Below are positions 33,381 to 40,142 of a stretch of 40,142 nt of DNA, in pieces (the stretch's first letter is position 1; each line of letters opens with the position of its first letter). A program made the position numbers and the translations under genes. The notes beneath the pieces are model-generated. The model did not search any database. It had not been told where the DNA came from and saw only the letters and a program-made list of their open reading frames with translations. The stretch is from Acidimicrobiales bacterium (GTDB lineage Bacteria; Actinomycetota; Acidimicrobiia; Acidimicrobiales; CADCSY01). The DNA lies in assembly GCA_035512495.1 (NCBI GenBank), contig DATKDW010000036.1, positions 1 through 40,142 of the forward strand, written 5' to 3'.

Positions 33381-35057
33381 CTACGCCTCGCCGGCCATCT
33401 GGTCCCGCAGCTCGCGCTTGAGGATCTTCCCGGCCGGGTTCCGGGGCAGCTGCTCCCCCACGATGGTGATGCGGGAGGGCACCTTGAACGGCGCCAGGCG
33501 CTCGCCGACGTGGGCCTGGATCTCCTCCACCGTCAGGTCCAGGCCCGGTCGCGGGTACACGACGGCCGCCACCTCTTCGCCCAGGCGCTCGTGGGGAACG
33601 CCGAACACGGCGGCCTCGTACACCGCCGGGTGCTCGTAGATCGCGGCTTCGACCTCGGCGCTGTAGACGTTCTCACCGCCGCGCAGGACCATGTCCTTGG
33701 CACGGTCCTCGACGTAGACGAACCCCTCTTCGTCGACCCGGCCGATGTCGCCGGTGCGCAGCCAGCCGTCGACGATCGTCTCGGCGGTGGCCTCGGGCTT
33801 GCCCCAGTAGCCGCGGATGAGGTGCGGACCCTTGAACCAGATCTCGCCACGCTCGCCGCGCGGGAGGGCCCGGTCGTCGGCGTCGCGGACCTCGATCTCG
33901 AGGACCGGGGCGGCCCGGCCCGTGCTGGTGGGGTGCTCGGTGTAGTCCTGTCCCGAGTTCTGCGGCCCGTAGGCGTTGGTCTCGGTCATGCCGTAGCCGA
34001 TCGAGGGGCGACCCTGGACGAAGCTCGACGCCACCCGCTTGACCAGCTCGGGCGGGGCGGGAGCGCCGCCACCGCCGACGCTGACCAGGCTCGACGTGTC
34101 GAAGTCGCCGAAGCGGGGTGACTCGAGCAGGTCCCAGCTCTGGGTCGGCACGCCCACGAAGTTGGTCACACGCTCCCGCTCGATCAGCTCCAGGGCCCGC
34201 TCCGGGTCCCACTTGTACATGATCACGAGCTTGATGCCGGCGGAGAAGCACGAGAGCATCACCGGCACGCACCCGGTCACGTGGAACAGCGGGACGATGA
34301 GGATGAACGCCGGCGGGTCGTTGGCCGTGCTCGACTCCTCGGGCCTCCGCAGCCGTTGGATGGCGGTGCGGCACCCGAAGCCGAGCAGCGCCTGCACGAT
34401 GGCCCGATTGGTGGACACGGCCCCCTTCGGGCGCCCGGTGGTGCCCGACGTGTAGAGGATGGTGGCGTCGTCGTCGGGATCGACGTCGATGTCGGGCATC
34501 GGCGCGCCGAAGGGCAGCACCTCCTCCCAGCGGTGGGCGTCGATGTCGGCGTCGCCGGTCCGGACCGCCAGCACCTTGATGCCGAGGCGGGCGCAGGCGG
34601 GTGCGCCGCGCTCGACGCGCTCTCGGTCGGCGATGAGGACCGAGGTGCCCGAGTCCTCGAGGGCGTAGTCCATCTCGTCTTCGGTCCACAAGGCGTTGAG
34701 CGACACCGACACGCCGCCGACGGAGGTGATGGCGGCGAAGGCGATCACCCACTCGGGGTAGTTGCGCATGCCGATGGCCACGCGATCGCCCTTGGAGACG
34801 CCGTAGGTCTCCACGAGGAGGGTCGCGAGGGCATCGACGTGGCGCATGACCTCGTCGAAGCCCCACCGCTCGTCCTCGTAGACGAGAAAGGTGTCGTCAC
34901 CGCGCTTGCGGGCCGTGTCGAAGACTGCCCGGAGGCTCTCGGGGGCGTTCTTGAACGCGTTGAAGGAGGTGCCGTCGGCAGCCTGGACGCGTGCGATCTC
35001 GAACCGCTCGCCAGGGGCGGTCACCTGCGCCGCCGCGTCCTCGTAGCTCAGGGTCAT
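33381..35057 (-). CDS. Acyl-CoA synthetase (AMP-dependent)
   Basis: The 558-residue adenylate-forming enzyme has the A3 motif ILYTSGTTGRPKG near residue 200, the A5-like region GYGMTETNAYGP, A7 in GWLRTGDIGRVDEEGFVYVEDRAKDMVLRGGENVYSAEVE, and the C-terminal catalytic Lys in NPAGKILKRELR. It activates a carboxylic acid to its CoA thioester through an acyl-AMP. The chain length preference cannot be told. It is the third gene of a minus-strand unit after an SDR and the selenoprotein redoxin (73 bases upstream), so the operon may serve a lipid or aromatic degradation step. Confidence 0.92.
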   Translation of the reverse strand: MTLSYEDAAAQVTAPGERFEIARVQAADGTSFNAFKNAPESLRAVFDTARKRGDDTFLVYEDERWGFDEVMRHVDALATLLVETYGVSKGDRVAIGMRNYPEWVIAFAAITSVGGVSVSLNALWTEDEMDYALEDSGTSVLIADRERVERGAPACARLGIKVLAVRTGDADIDAHRWEEVLPFGAPMPDIDVDPDDDATILYTSGTTGRPKGAVSTNRAIVQALLGFGCRTAIQRLRRPEESSTANDPPAFILIVPLFHVTGCVPVMLSCFSAGIKLVIMYKWDPERALELIERERVTNFVGVPTQSWDLLESPRFGDFDTSSLVSVGGGGAPAPPELVKRVASSFVQGRPSIGYGMTETNAYGPQNSGQDYTEHPTSTGRAAPVLEIEVRDADDRALPRGERGEIWFKGPHLIRGYWGKPEATAETIVDGWLRTGDIGRVDEEGFVYVEDRAKDMVLRGGENVYSAEVEAAIYEHPAVYEAAVFGVPHERLGEEVAAVVYPRPGLDLTVEEIQAHVGERLAPFKVPSRITIVGEQLPRNPAGKILKRELRDQMAGEA

Positions 35058-35130
35058 GGTGAGTCCTTGGTCACTCGGGTGCTCCGGACGGTCTACCAGC
35101 CCTCGCGGGTGCCGCCATCCGCTCGAGCCA

Positions 35131-36225
35131 TCAGAGGTCGAGCTCCGGGTAGTAGCGCTCGGCGCCGCGCTGGCGGACCTCGCTGAGCCAGTCGCTCTCG
35201 TAGGGCCACTCGTGCTCCCGGCCCTCCACCGGCCCCTGCCAGAACCGCTCGAAGGGGCCGGTGCCGGGGGAGGCCATCGACCACGCCTGGCGCTTGTAGG
35301 AGAAGTTGTCGGGCTGCAGGCGGTGGGCCTCCCGGAAGTGGCCGATGGCCTCGTCCTCCCGGCCGCCCCGCCACAGGTGCTGGGCCAGCTCGAAGTGGGC
35401 CGCGCCCTCGGCCTCGGCGCGGCCGCGGGGGGCGGATCGGGTCACGACCTCGTCGGGGGAGAGGGCGTAGGGGCTCTCGGCCCCCCGGTCGACCCAGTCG
35501 CGGAGGGCATCCACGTAGGCCTCGGGGTCGGTCTGGATCTTCGAGGCCTCCACCACGATGTCGCGCATGTGCTCCGGGAAGCCCTCGGGTGGGGGACCAC
35601 CCCGCGGGCGGTGCTCGCCGGGGAAGGCAGGCTCGGCGGGCCGGACGACGACACCTTCCTCGTCGATCCAGATCCCGTTGGGGATGTTCACGACGCCGAA
35701 GCGCTCAGCCATGGCGTGGCCCACGTCGACCAGGGACGGGTGCTCTGGCGAGGCGGCCTCGATGTAGGGCCGGCACGCTTCGGGCCCCATCGTGTCCATC
35801 CCGACGGTGACGATCTCGAGGCCGAGGGGGTGGAGCTCGGAGCGCAGCGCCTGCCACACGGGCAGGTCACGGGCGCAGCCTCAATAGGGCGCCCAAGCGA
35901 CGAGGAGCACCTTCTGACCCCGGAGCGAATCGAGCCGGAACGGCCGGCCGTCGAGGTCGGGCAGCTCCAGGTCGGGGGCCACGGCCGACGGCAGGGCGTG
36001 GCCGCTCAGGGTGGCAGGGCCGAGGGCGGAGAGCCCCACGGCGTCGTCGGTCACGAGCGGCATGCCGAGGTGCTCGGCGACGGTCACCACATCGACCTCG
36101 CCGTCGGCCACGCCCTCGGGCAGCGGCACGCAGATCTCGCCCCGGCAGGCCCCCTCGGGCTTGAGGGCCCAGCCCGTGTCCGCTTCGAACGTCTCGACCG
36201 GGACGCGGAGGGTCTTGAGGATCAT
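35131..36225 (-). CDS. Redoxin-domain selenoprotein (TGA decoded as selenocysteine)
   Basis: The frame from ATG 36225 to the stop at 35131 has 365 codons and is interrupted only by TGA at codon 115 (35881-35883). Both sides are one ResA/TlpA-like redoxin: before it LPDLDGRPFRLDSLRGQKVLLVAWAPY, then Sec115-G116-C117, then ARDLPVWQALRSEL, later the conserved cis-Pro loop NIPNGIWIDEEG. The TGA falls exactly where the redox-active Cys of thioredoxin folds lies, giving WAPY-U-G-C. A stem-loop with the right distance for a bacterial SECIS follows. The C-terminal ~130 residues are TPR-like (LAQHLWRGGREDEAIGHFREAHRLQPDN). N-terminal C27 and C32 may add a second redox pair. Standard gene callers will split or truncate it. 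It lies 32 bases downstream of the SDR gene. Confidence 0.88.
35850..35866 (-). promoter_or_regulatory. Candidate bacterial SECIS stem-loop
   Basis: In the transcript, CCUGCC-CGUGU-GGCAGG forms a perfect 6-bp stem with a 5-base loop containing GU. The loop lies 21-25 bases after the UGA, inside the window in which SelB-dependent SECIS apical loops are found. Outer GCGC/GCGC pairs can extend the stem on both sides of an internal loop. It also encodes residues of the redoxin, as is usual in bacteria. Confidence 0.75.
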
Positions 36226-36257
36226 GACGGTCGACGCTACCGTCCGCGCCGGTGCCC

Positions 36258-37034
36258 CTACTTGGTGGTGGCGATGCCTCCGTCGACGGGGATGATCGTG
36301 CCGGTCAGGTAGGAGCCGGCGCGGGAGGCGAGGAAGATGGCGGTGCCGGCCATGTCGTCGGGGCGGCCGATGCGGCGGAGCGGCGCCGATGCGGCGATCT
36401 CGTCGCCGAAGCTCTCGAGGGTGGCCTTCATCATCTTGGACTCGAAGGGCCCGGGGGCGATGGCGTTGACGGTGATGTGCTGCTTGGCCAGCTTGCTGGC
36501 CAGCACGCGGGTCATCTGGTGGACCGCCGCCTTGGAGGCGGAGTACGAGTAGGTCTCCAGGCCGGGCACGTGGATGCCGTCGATCGAGCCGATGTTGATC
36601 ACTCGGGCGGGGTCGTCGTGGGTGCCGGCCGCGGCCAGCTGGGGGACGAGGAAGCGCGTGAGGTGGAAGACGCCCTTCACGTTGAGGTCGAGCACCCGGT
36701 CCCAGGCGGCGTCGTCGAACTCGGCCATGGGCGCACCCCAGGTGGCGCCCGCGTTGTTGACGAGGATGTCGAGGCGCTCCTCGCGCTCGCCCAGCTCGCC
36801 GGCCAGGCGGCGGCACTCCTCCTCGGTGGAGAGGTCGGCGGGGAGGGCGACGCAGGTGCCCGTCTCGGACAGCTCGGCGGCCACCTCCTCGCAGACGTCG
36901 GACTTCCGGGAGGAGATGTAGACCGTGGCTCCGGCCTCGACGAAGCCGCGGGCGATCATGAGCCCGATGCCCCGGCTGCCGCCGGTGACGAGCGCGGTCT
37001 TCCCCTCGATGGAGAACAGGTCGGTCCTGGACAT
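36258..37034 (-). CDS. SDR-family oxidoreductase (FabG-like)
   Basis: The 258-residue classical short-chain dehydrogenase has the NAD(P)-binding TGGSRGIG (17-24), the NNAG motif (LVNNAG, ~93-96), and the catalytic set N118, S150, Y164 and K168 (YSASK). The PG loop follows in APGPFESKM. SDRs of this type reduce or oxidise 3-oxoacyl or secondary alcohol groups. R21 and R43, near the cofactor site, favour NADPH, which is inference. The ATG is preceded by GAAGGAGA. It heads the minus-strand unit with the selenoprotein redoxin and acyl-CoA synthetase, and is divergent from the GH15 gene. Confidence 0.95.
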   Translation of the reverse strand: MSRTDLFSIEGKTALVTGGSRGIGLMIARGFVEAGATVYISSRKSDVCEEVAAELSETGTCVALPADLSTEEECRRLAGELGEREERLDILVNNAGATWGAPMAEFDDAAWDRVLDLNVKGVFHLTRFLVPQLAAAGTHDDPARVINIGSIDGIHVPGLETYSYSASKAAVHQMTRVLASKLAKQHITVNAIAPGPFESKMMKATLESFGDEIAASAPLRRIGRPDDMAGTAIFLASRAGSYLTGTIIPVDGGIATTK

Positions 37035-37111
37035 GTGCGGTCTCCTTCGTCGGTTCGTGGCCCGTGTCTAGTCGAGCGACGGGAGGGCCTCCGACGTGGG
37101 AACCTGGTCAG

Positions 37112-39025
37112 GTGAACGCGCCGCTGCCTCCGGCCGGACCGGGACCGTCCCCGTTCCCGCCGATCGCCGACTACGGGTTCCTCTCCGACTGCGAGGTCAA
37201 TGCCCTCGTCGCCCCGAGCGGCAACGTCGAGTGGCTCTGCCTGCCCCGGATGGACTCACCGAGCGTCTTCGGGGCCATCCTCGACCGTGACGCAGGCGGC
37301 TTCCGGCTCGGCCCGGCGGACGTGATGGTGCCCGCCGCTCGCCGCTACCTGCCGGGCACGATGGTCCTCGAGACCAGCTGGGGGACCAAGACCGGGTGGC
37401 TGATCGTCCGCGACGTGCTGCTGGTCGGGCCGTGGCACCACGACGACGACAAGTCACAGACCCACCGGCGGGCACCCACCGACTACGACGCCAGCCACGT
37501 GCTCCTGCGAACCGTCTCCTGTGTGATGGGCGAGGTGCAGCTGGTCCTCGACTGCGAGCCTGCCTACGACTACGCCCGCGCCGAGGCTCGCTGGAGACAC
37601 GAGGGCGACAGCTATCACCAGGGGGTGGCGACCGCCGAGGGGTGCGACCTCGAGCTGCGGCTGACGACCGACCTGCGCCTGGGGTTCGAGGGTCCGAAGG
37701 CACTGGCGCGCACGCTGCTCAAGCAGGGTGACACTCGCTTCGTGGCGCTCTCCTGGAGCGAGCACGGGGCGCCCGCGACCTACGACGAGGCTCAGGCCCA
37801 ATTGGTGTGGACGGCGCACCACTGGCAGCACTGGCTGGCGCGGGGCCACTTCCCCGACCACCCGTGGTCGACGCACCTGCAGCGCAGCGCCCTGACGCTC
37901 AAGGGCCTCACCTTCGCCCCAACGGGCGCGCTCGTGGCGGCGGCCACGACCTCGCTCCCGGAGACACCCGGTGGCGAGCGCAACTGGGACTACCGCTTCA
38001 CCTGGATCCGTGACTCGACCTTCGCCCTCTGGGCGCTCTACGCCCTGGGCTTCGACTGGGAGGCCAACGACTTCTTCTGGTTCATCACCGACGTGGCCGA
38101 GCGGGACCAGGAGCTGCAGATCATGTACGGGATCGACGGCGACCGCGACCTGCCGGAGGAGACCCTCGACCACCTCCACGGCTACGAGGGCGCCCGCCCG
38201 GTCCGCATCGGCAACGGCGCCCACGGCCAGGGCCAGCACGATGTCTGGGGGGCGGTGCTCGACGCGGTGCACCTCCAGGCCAGCAACCGCGACCGACTCG
38301 ACGACCGGCTCTGGCGGATCCTCACCCACCAGGTGGAGGCCGCGCTGAGCCACTGGCGCGAGCCCGACCGCGGGATGTGGGAGGTGCGGGGCGAGCCGCA
38401 GCACTTCACGTCATCGAAGATGATGTGCTGGGTCGCGGTCGACCGGGGCGCACGGCTGGCGCGCATCCGTGAGGACCACGAGCTGGCCGAGCGGTGGCAG
38501 GCGGCGGCCGACGAGATCCACCGCGACATCTGCGAGCACGCCCTCGACCAGCGAGGCGTCTTCACCCAGCACTACGAGACCAAGGCCCTCGACGCCTCGC
38601 TCCTGCTGATGCCGCTCCTGCGGTTCCTGCCCGCCGAGGACCCGCGGATCCGCGCCACGGTCCTGGCCATCGCCGAGGAGCTCACGGAGCAGGGCTTGGT
38701 CCTGCGCTACCGCACCGACGAGACCGATGACGGGCTCCCGGGCGAGGAGGGCTCGTTCACGATCTGCTCGTTCTGGCTGGTCTCGGCCCTGGTGGAGATC
38801 GGTGAGGTCGACCGGGCCCGGGCCCTCTGCGAGAAGCTGCTCTCCCTCGCCAGCCCCCTCGACCTCTACGCCGAGGAGATCGACCCGCGCACGGGGCGGC
38901 ACCTGGGCAACTTCCCCCAGGCCTTCACCCACCTTGCCCTGATCAACGCCGTCATCCATGTCATCAAGGCGGACGGCGGCGACGTGGTCGGCATGCGCTT
39001 GCCCCGGAGCGACCTCTCGCCATGA
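37112..39025 (+). CDS. GH15-family glucoamylase/trehalase-like glycosidase
   Basis: The 637-residue protein has the two-part GH15 layout: an N-terminal beta-sandwich (residues ~15-265; IADYGFLSDCEVNALVAPSGNVEWLCLPR) and an (alpha/alpha)6 barrel with ERNWDYRFTWIRDSTFALWALY and the catalytic region GEEGSFTICSFWLVSALVEIG (E545/E546). The ends NFPQAFTHLALINA are typical. Family members hydrolyse alpha-glucans, or trehalose in actinobacteria. No signal peptide is visible, so it is cytosolic. GTG 37112 is used as start; GTG 37064 in the same frame is possible. The end overlaps the next gene by ATGA. Confidence 0.9.
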   Translation: MNAPLPPAGPGPSPFPPIADYGFLSDCEVNALVAPSGNVEWLCLPRMDSPSVFGAILDRDAGGFRLGPADVMVPAARRYLPGTMVLETSWGTKTGWLIVRDVLLVGPWHHDDDKSQTHRRAPTDYDASHVLLRTVSCVMGEVQLVLDCEPAYDYARAEARWRHEGDSYHQGVATAEGCDLELRLTTDLRLGFEGPKALARTLLKQGDTRFVALSWSEHGAPATYDEAQAQLVWTAHHWQHWLARGHFPDHPWSTHLQRSALTLKGLTFAPTGALVAAATTSLPETPGGERNWDYRFTWIRDSTFALWALYALGFDWEANDFFWFITDVAERDQELQIMYGIDGDRDLPEETLDHLHGYEGARPVRIGNGAHGQGQHDVWGAVLDAVHLQASNRDRLDDRLWRILTHQVEAALSHWREPDRGMWEVRGEPQHFTSSKMMCWVAVDRGARLARIREDHELAERWQAAADEIHRDICEHALDQRGVFTQHYETKALDASLLLMPLLRFLPAEDPRIRATVLAIAEELTEQGLVLRYRTDETDDGLPGEEGSFTICSFWLVSALVEIGEVDRARALCEKLLSLASPLDLYAEEIDPRTGRHLGNFPQAFTHLALINAVIHVIKADGGDVVGMRLPRSDLSP

Positions 39026-40142
39026 AGGTCCTGGAGGTGGAGCTGCGCTGCGCGGAGCTTCCCCTGGTCGCGCCGCTGCGGGCTGCCCACGGCTCGACCT
39101 CGGTCCGTCGGGTCGTGCTCGTGCTGGCTCGCACCGAGGCTGGGGACGGCTGGGGGGAGTGCGCTGCCCTCGCCGAACCCACCTACACCTCCGAGCATGC
39201 CGCCGGCGCCCTTGCCGTCATGCGAGACCACCTGGTCCCGCGTCTCCTGGCGCTCGACGAGCTCGAGCTCGACGGCACCGGAGAAGCGTTGGCCGGGGTG
39301 CGTGGCCACCGGATGGCCAAGGCGGCGCTGGAGATGGCGATCCTCGACGCTGGCCTCCGTGCCGAGGGACGGTCGCTCGCCACCCACCTCGGAGCCGTGC
39401 ACGAGGTCGTGCCGGCGGGTGCGTCCCTCGGGCTCACCGACGACCCCGCGGCCCTCGTGGAGGAGGCCAGCGGGCTCCTGGCTTCCGGCTACCGCCGCCT
39501 CAAGGTGAAGGTGCGGCCAGGGTGGGACCACGTCCCCCTCGCCGCCCTGCGGGCGATCGGGAGCGACGTCACCCTGGTGGCCGACGGCAACGGGGCGTAC
39601 GGGCGTGGTGACCTCGACTGCCTGGTCGCGCTGGACGAGCTGGGCCTGGCGGCGCTCGAGCAACCGCTCGCGCCCGACGACCTCATCGGCCACGCCGAGC
39701 TGGCGCGGCGGGCGGCGACGCCGATCGCGCTGGACGAGTCCATCAGCTCCGCCGCAGGCGCCGAAACCGCCCTGGCGCTGGGAGCGTGCACGGCGGTGAG
39801 CGTGAAGGCGGGACGGGTCGGTGGGCTGCGGGAGGCCGTGGCCGTGGTCGAGCGATGTCAGGCGGCGGCTGCCCGCGCCTGGTGCGGGGGGATGCTGGAG
39901 ACGGGTCTGGGCAGGGCGGCGGCCCTGGTGGTCGCCGCGCTGCCCGGCATCACGGAGGCTGGCGACCTCGGGCCGTCCGACCGCTACCTGGCGCCCGACC
40001 TGACCGAGCCCTTCGTCCTCACCGACGGCGACCTGCCGCCAGATCCGGCCGCTGCAGAAGTCGCCGTAGAGGTAGTCACCGGCGAGCCCGGGGATGGCAG
40101 CGCCGCGGTAGACGTAGCCGCCGGTGACCGAGCAGTTGCCGT
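39022..40142 (+). CDS. menC: MenC-like enolase-superfamily enzyme, partial
   Basis: The protein, coupled to the GH15 gene by ATGA, is open to the end of the window. It has the full muconate-lactonizing-type active site: K161-V-K163, metal ligands D188, E213 and D238, and K262. The signatures KVKVRPG, ADGNG, EQPLAPDD and ALDES fit o-succinylbenzoate synthase or N-acylamino acid racemase, which share a fold. In menaquinone synthesis it dehydrates SHCHC to OSB. Homologous sequence ends near 40035. The remaining ~36 codons lack the expected end and, read on the other strand, encode a different protein. The true C-terminus is probably missing. Confidence 0.82.
   Translation, partial: MKVLEVELRCAELPLVAPLRAAHGSTSVRRVVLVLARTEAGDGWGECAALAEPTYTSEHAAGALAVMRDHLVPRLLALDELELDGTGEALAGVRGHRMAKAALEMAILDAGLRAEGRSLATHLGAVHEVVPAGASLGLTDDPAALVEEASGLLASGYRRLKVKVRPGWDHVPLAALRAIGSDVTLVADGNGAYGRGDLDCLVALDELGLAALEQPLAPDDLIGHAELARRAATPIALDESISSAAGAETALALGACTAVSVKAGRVGGLREAVAVVERCQAAAARAWCGGMLETGLGRAAALVVAALPGITEAGDLGPSDRYLAPDLTEPFVLTDGDLPPDPAAAEVAVEVVTGEPGDGSAAVDVAAGDRAVA
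40039..40142 (-). CDS. Fragment of a PQQ-type sugar dehydrogenase
   Basis: Minus-strand codons from 40140 to 40039 read GNCSVTGGYVYRGAAIPG followed by LAGDYLYGDFCSGRIW. This is a near-textbook match to a conserved segment of sorbosone/glucose dehydrogenase-like beta-propeller proteins (GGYVYRG, YLYGDFCSGRIW). Sense homology stops at the Trp and turns into the antisense of the MenC-like gene, so the fragment is open at both ends. The match is from memory of the family pattern. Confidence 0.5.

Noticed and set aside
35881-35883. TGA in the redoxin as an ordinary stop or a nonsense mutation
   Set aside because: The frame stays open and homologous for 250 codons after it, it replaces the redox Cys exactly, and a SECIS-like stem-loop follows at the right distance.
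35881-36816. A 311-codon frame that would put the redoxin start deep inside the SDR gene
   Set aside because: The upstream part is Arg/Pro-rich out-of-frame SDR sequence. The redoxin proper starts at ATG 36225.

Overview
The window is 40 kb of very GC-rich, densely packed bacterial DNA with short gaps, GTG and ATG starts and many 4-bp start/stop overlaps. The gene content (P450 with a CxxHxxC ferredoxin, MaoC hydratase, acyl-CoA synthetase, DosR-like sites in front of USP and PPOX genes, Suc/Fer-like protein, MenC) fits an actinobacterium. An Acidimicrobiia-like lineage is my best guess, as an inference without database support.

Bases 1-4243 look like an accessory defence region and are visibly less GC-rich at the left end. 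In order they hold the C-terminus of an Eco57I-like N6-adenine methyltransferase, a restriction-endonuclease-like protein, a DUF5343 protein coupled to a Swt1-type HEPN protein, the remains of a possible AbrB-like gene, an HTH-MNT nucleotidyltransferase (antitoxin type) and a HepT-like toxin cut off before its RNase motif.

Bases 4424-9700 (minus) are a probable three-gene unit: DEAD-box helicase, small conserved protein, and a cyclase-domain/AAA signalling ATPase. A divergent FAD oxidoreductase and a DUF4230 protein follow. Bases 11873-16013 hold two PPOX flavoproteins, a phosphotransferase/P-loop kinase fusion (Rv2004c type) and two universal stress proteins. Four matches to one 14-nt motif, GACCNNNGRCYCTG, lie in the upstream regions of this block, which resembles a DosR dormancy regulon.

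Bases 16134-25164 hold a P450/ferredoxin operon, a PAS-GGDEF-EAL-histidine kinase fusion, a heterodimeric ABC exporter with one degenerate ATP site, and a GAF-GGDEF protein. Bases 25241-27605 hold a tightly overlapping operon of an Asp-rich 62-residue peptide, a JmjC-type cupin hydroxylase that seems to start at CTG, and a sucrase/ferredoxin-like redox protein. This is a candidate peptide-modification system. A MaoC hydratase, an FtsH protease, a GlcD-like FAD oxidase and an orphan peptide-binding lipoprotein follow.

Bases 33381-37034 (minus) are an SDR - redoxin - acyl-CoA synthetase operon. The redoxin is the most striking gene of the window. Its frame is interrupted only by a TGA at the redox-active position (WAPY-TGA-GC), followed at the right distance by a perfect stem-loop, so it is almost certainly a selenoprotein. 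The window ends with a GH15 glucoamylase/trehalase-like enzyme and a MenC-like enolase-superfamily gene. The last ~100 bases of that gene encode, on the other strand, a piece of a PQQ-type sugar dehydrogenase, which suggests a chimeric contig end.

No tRNA, rRNA, CRISPR array or insertion sequence was recognised.
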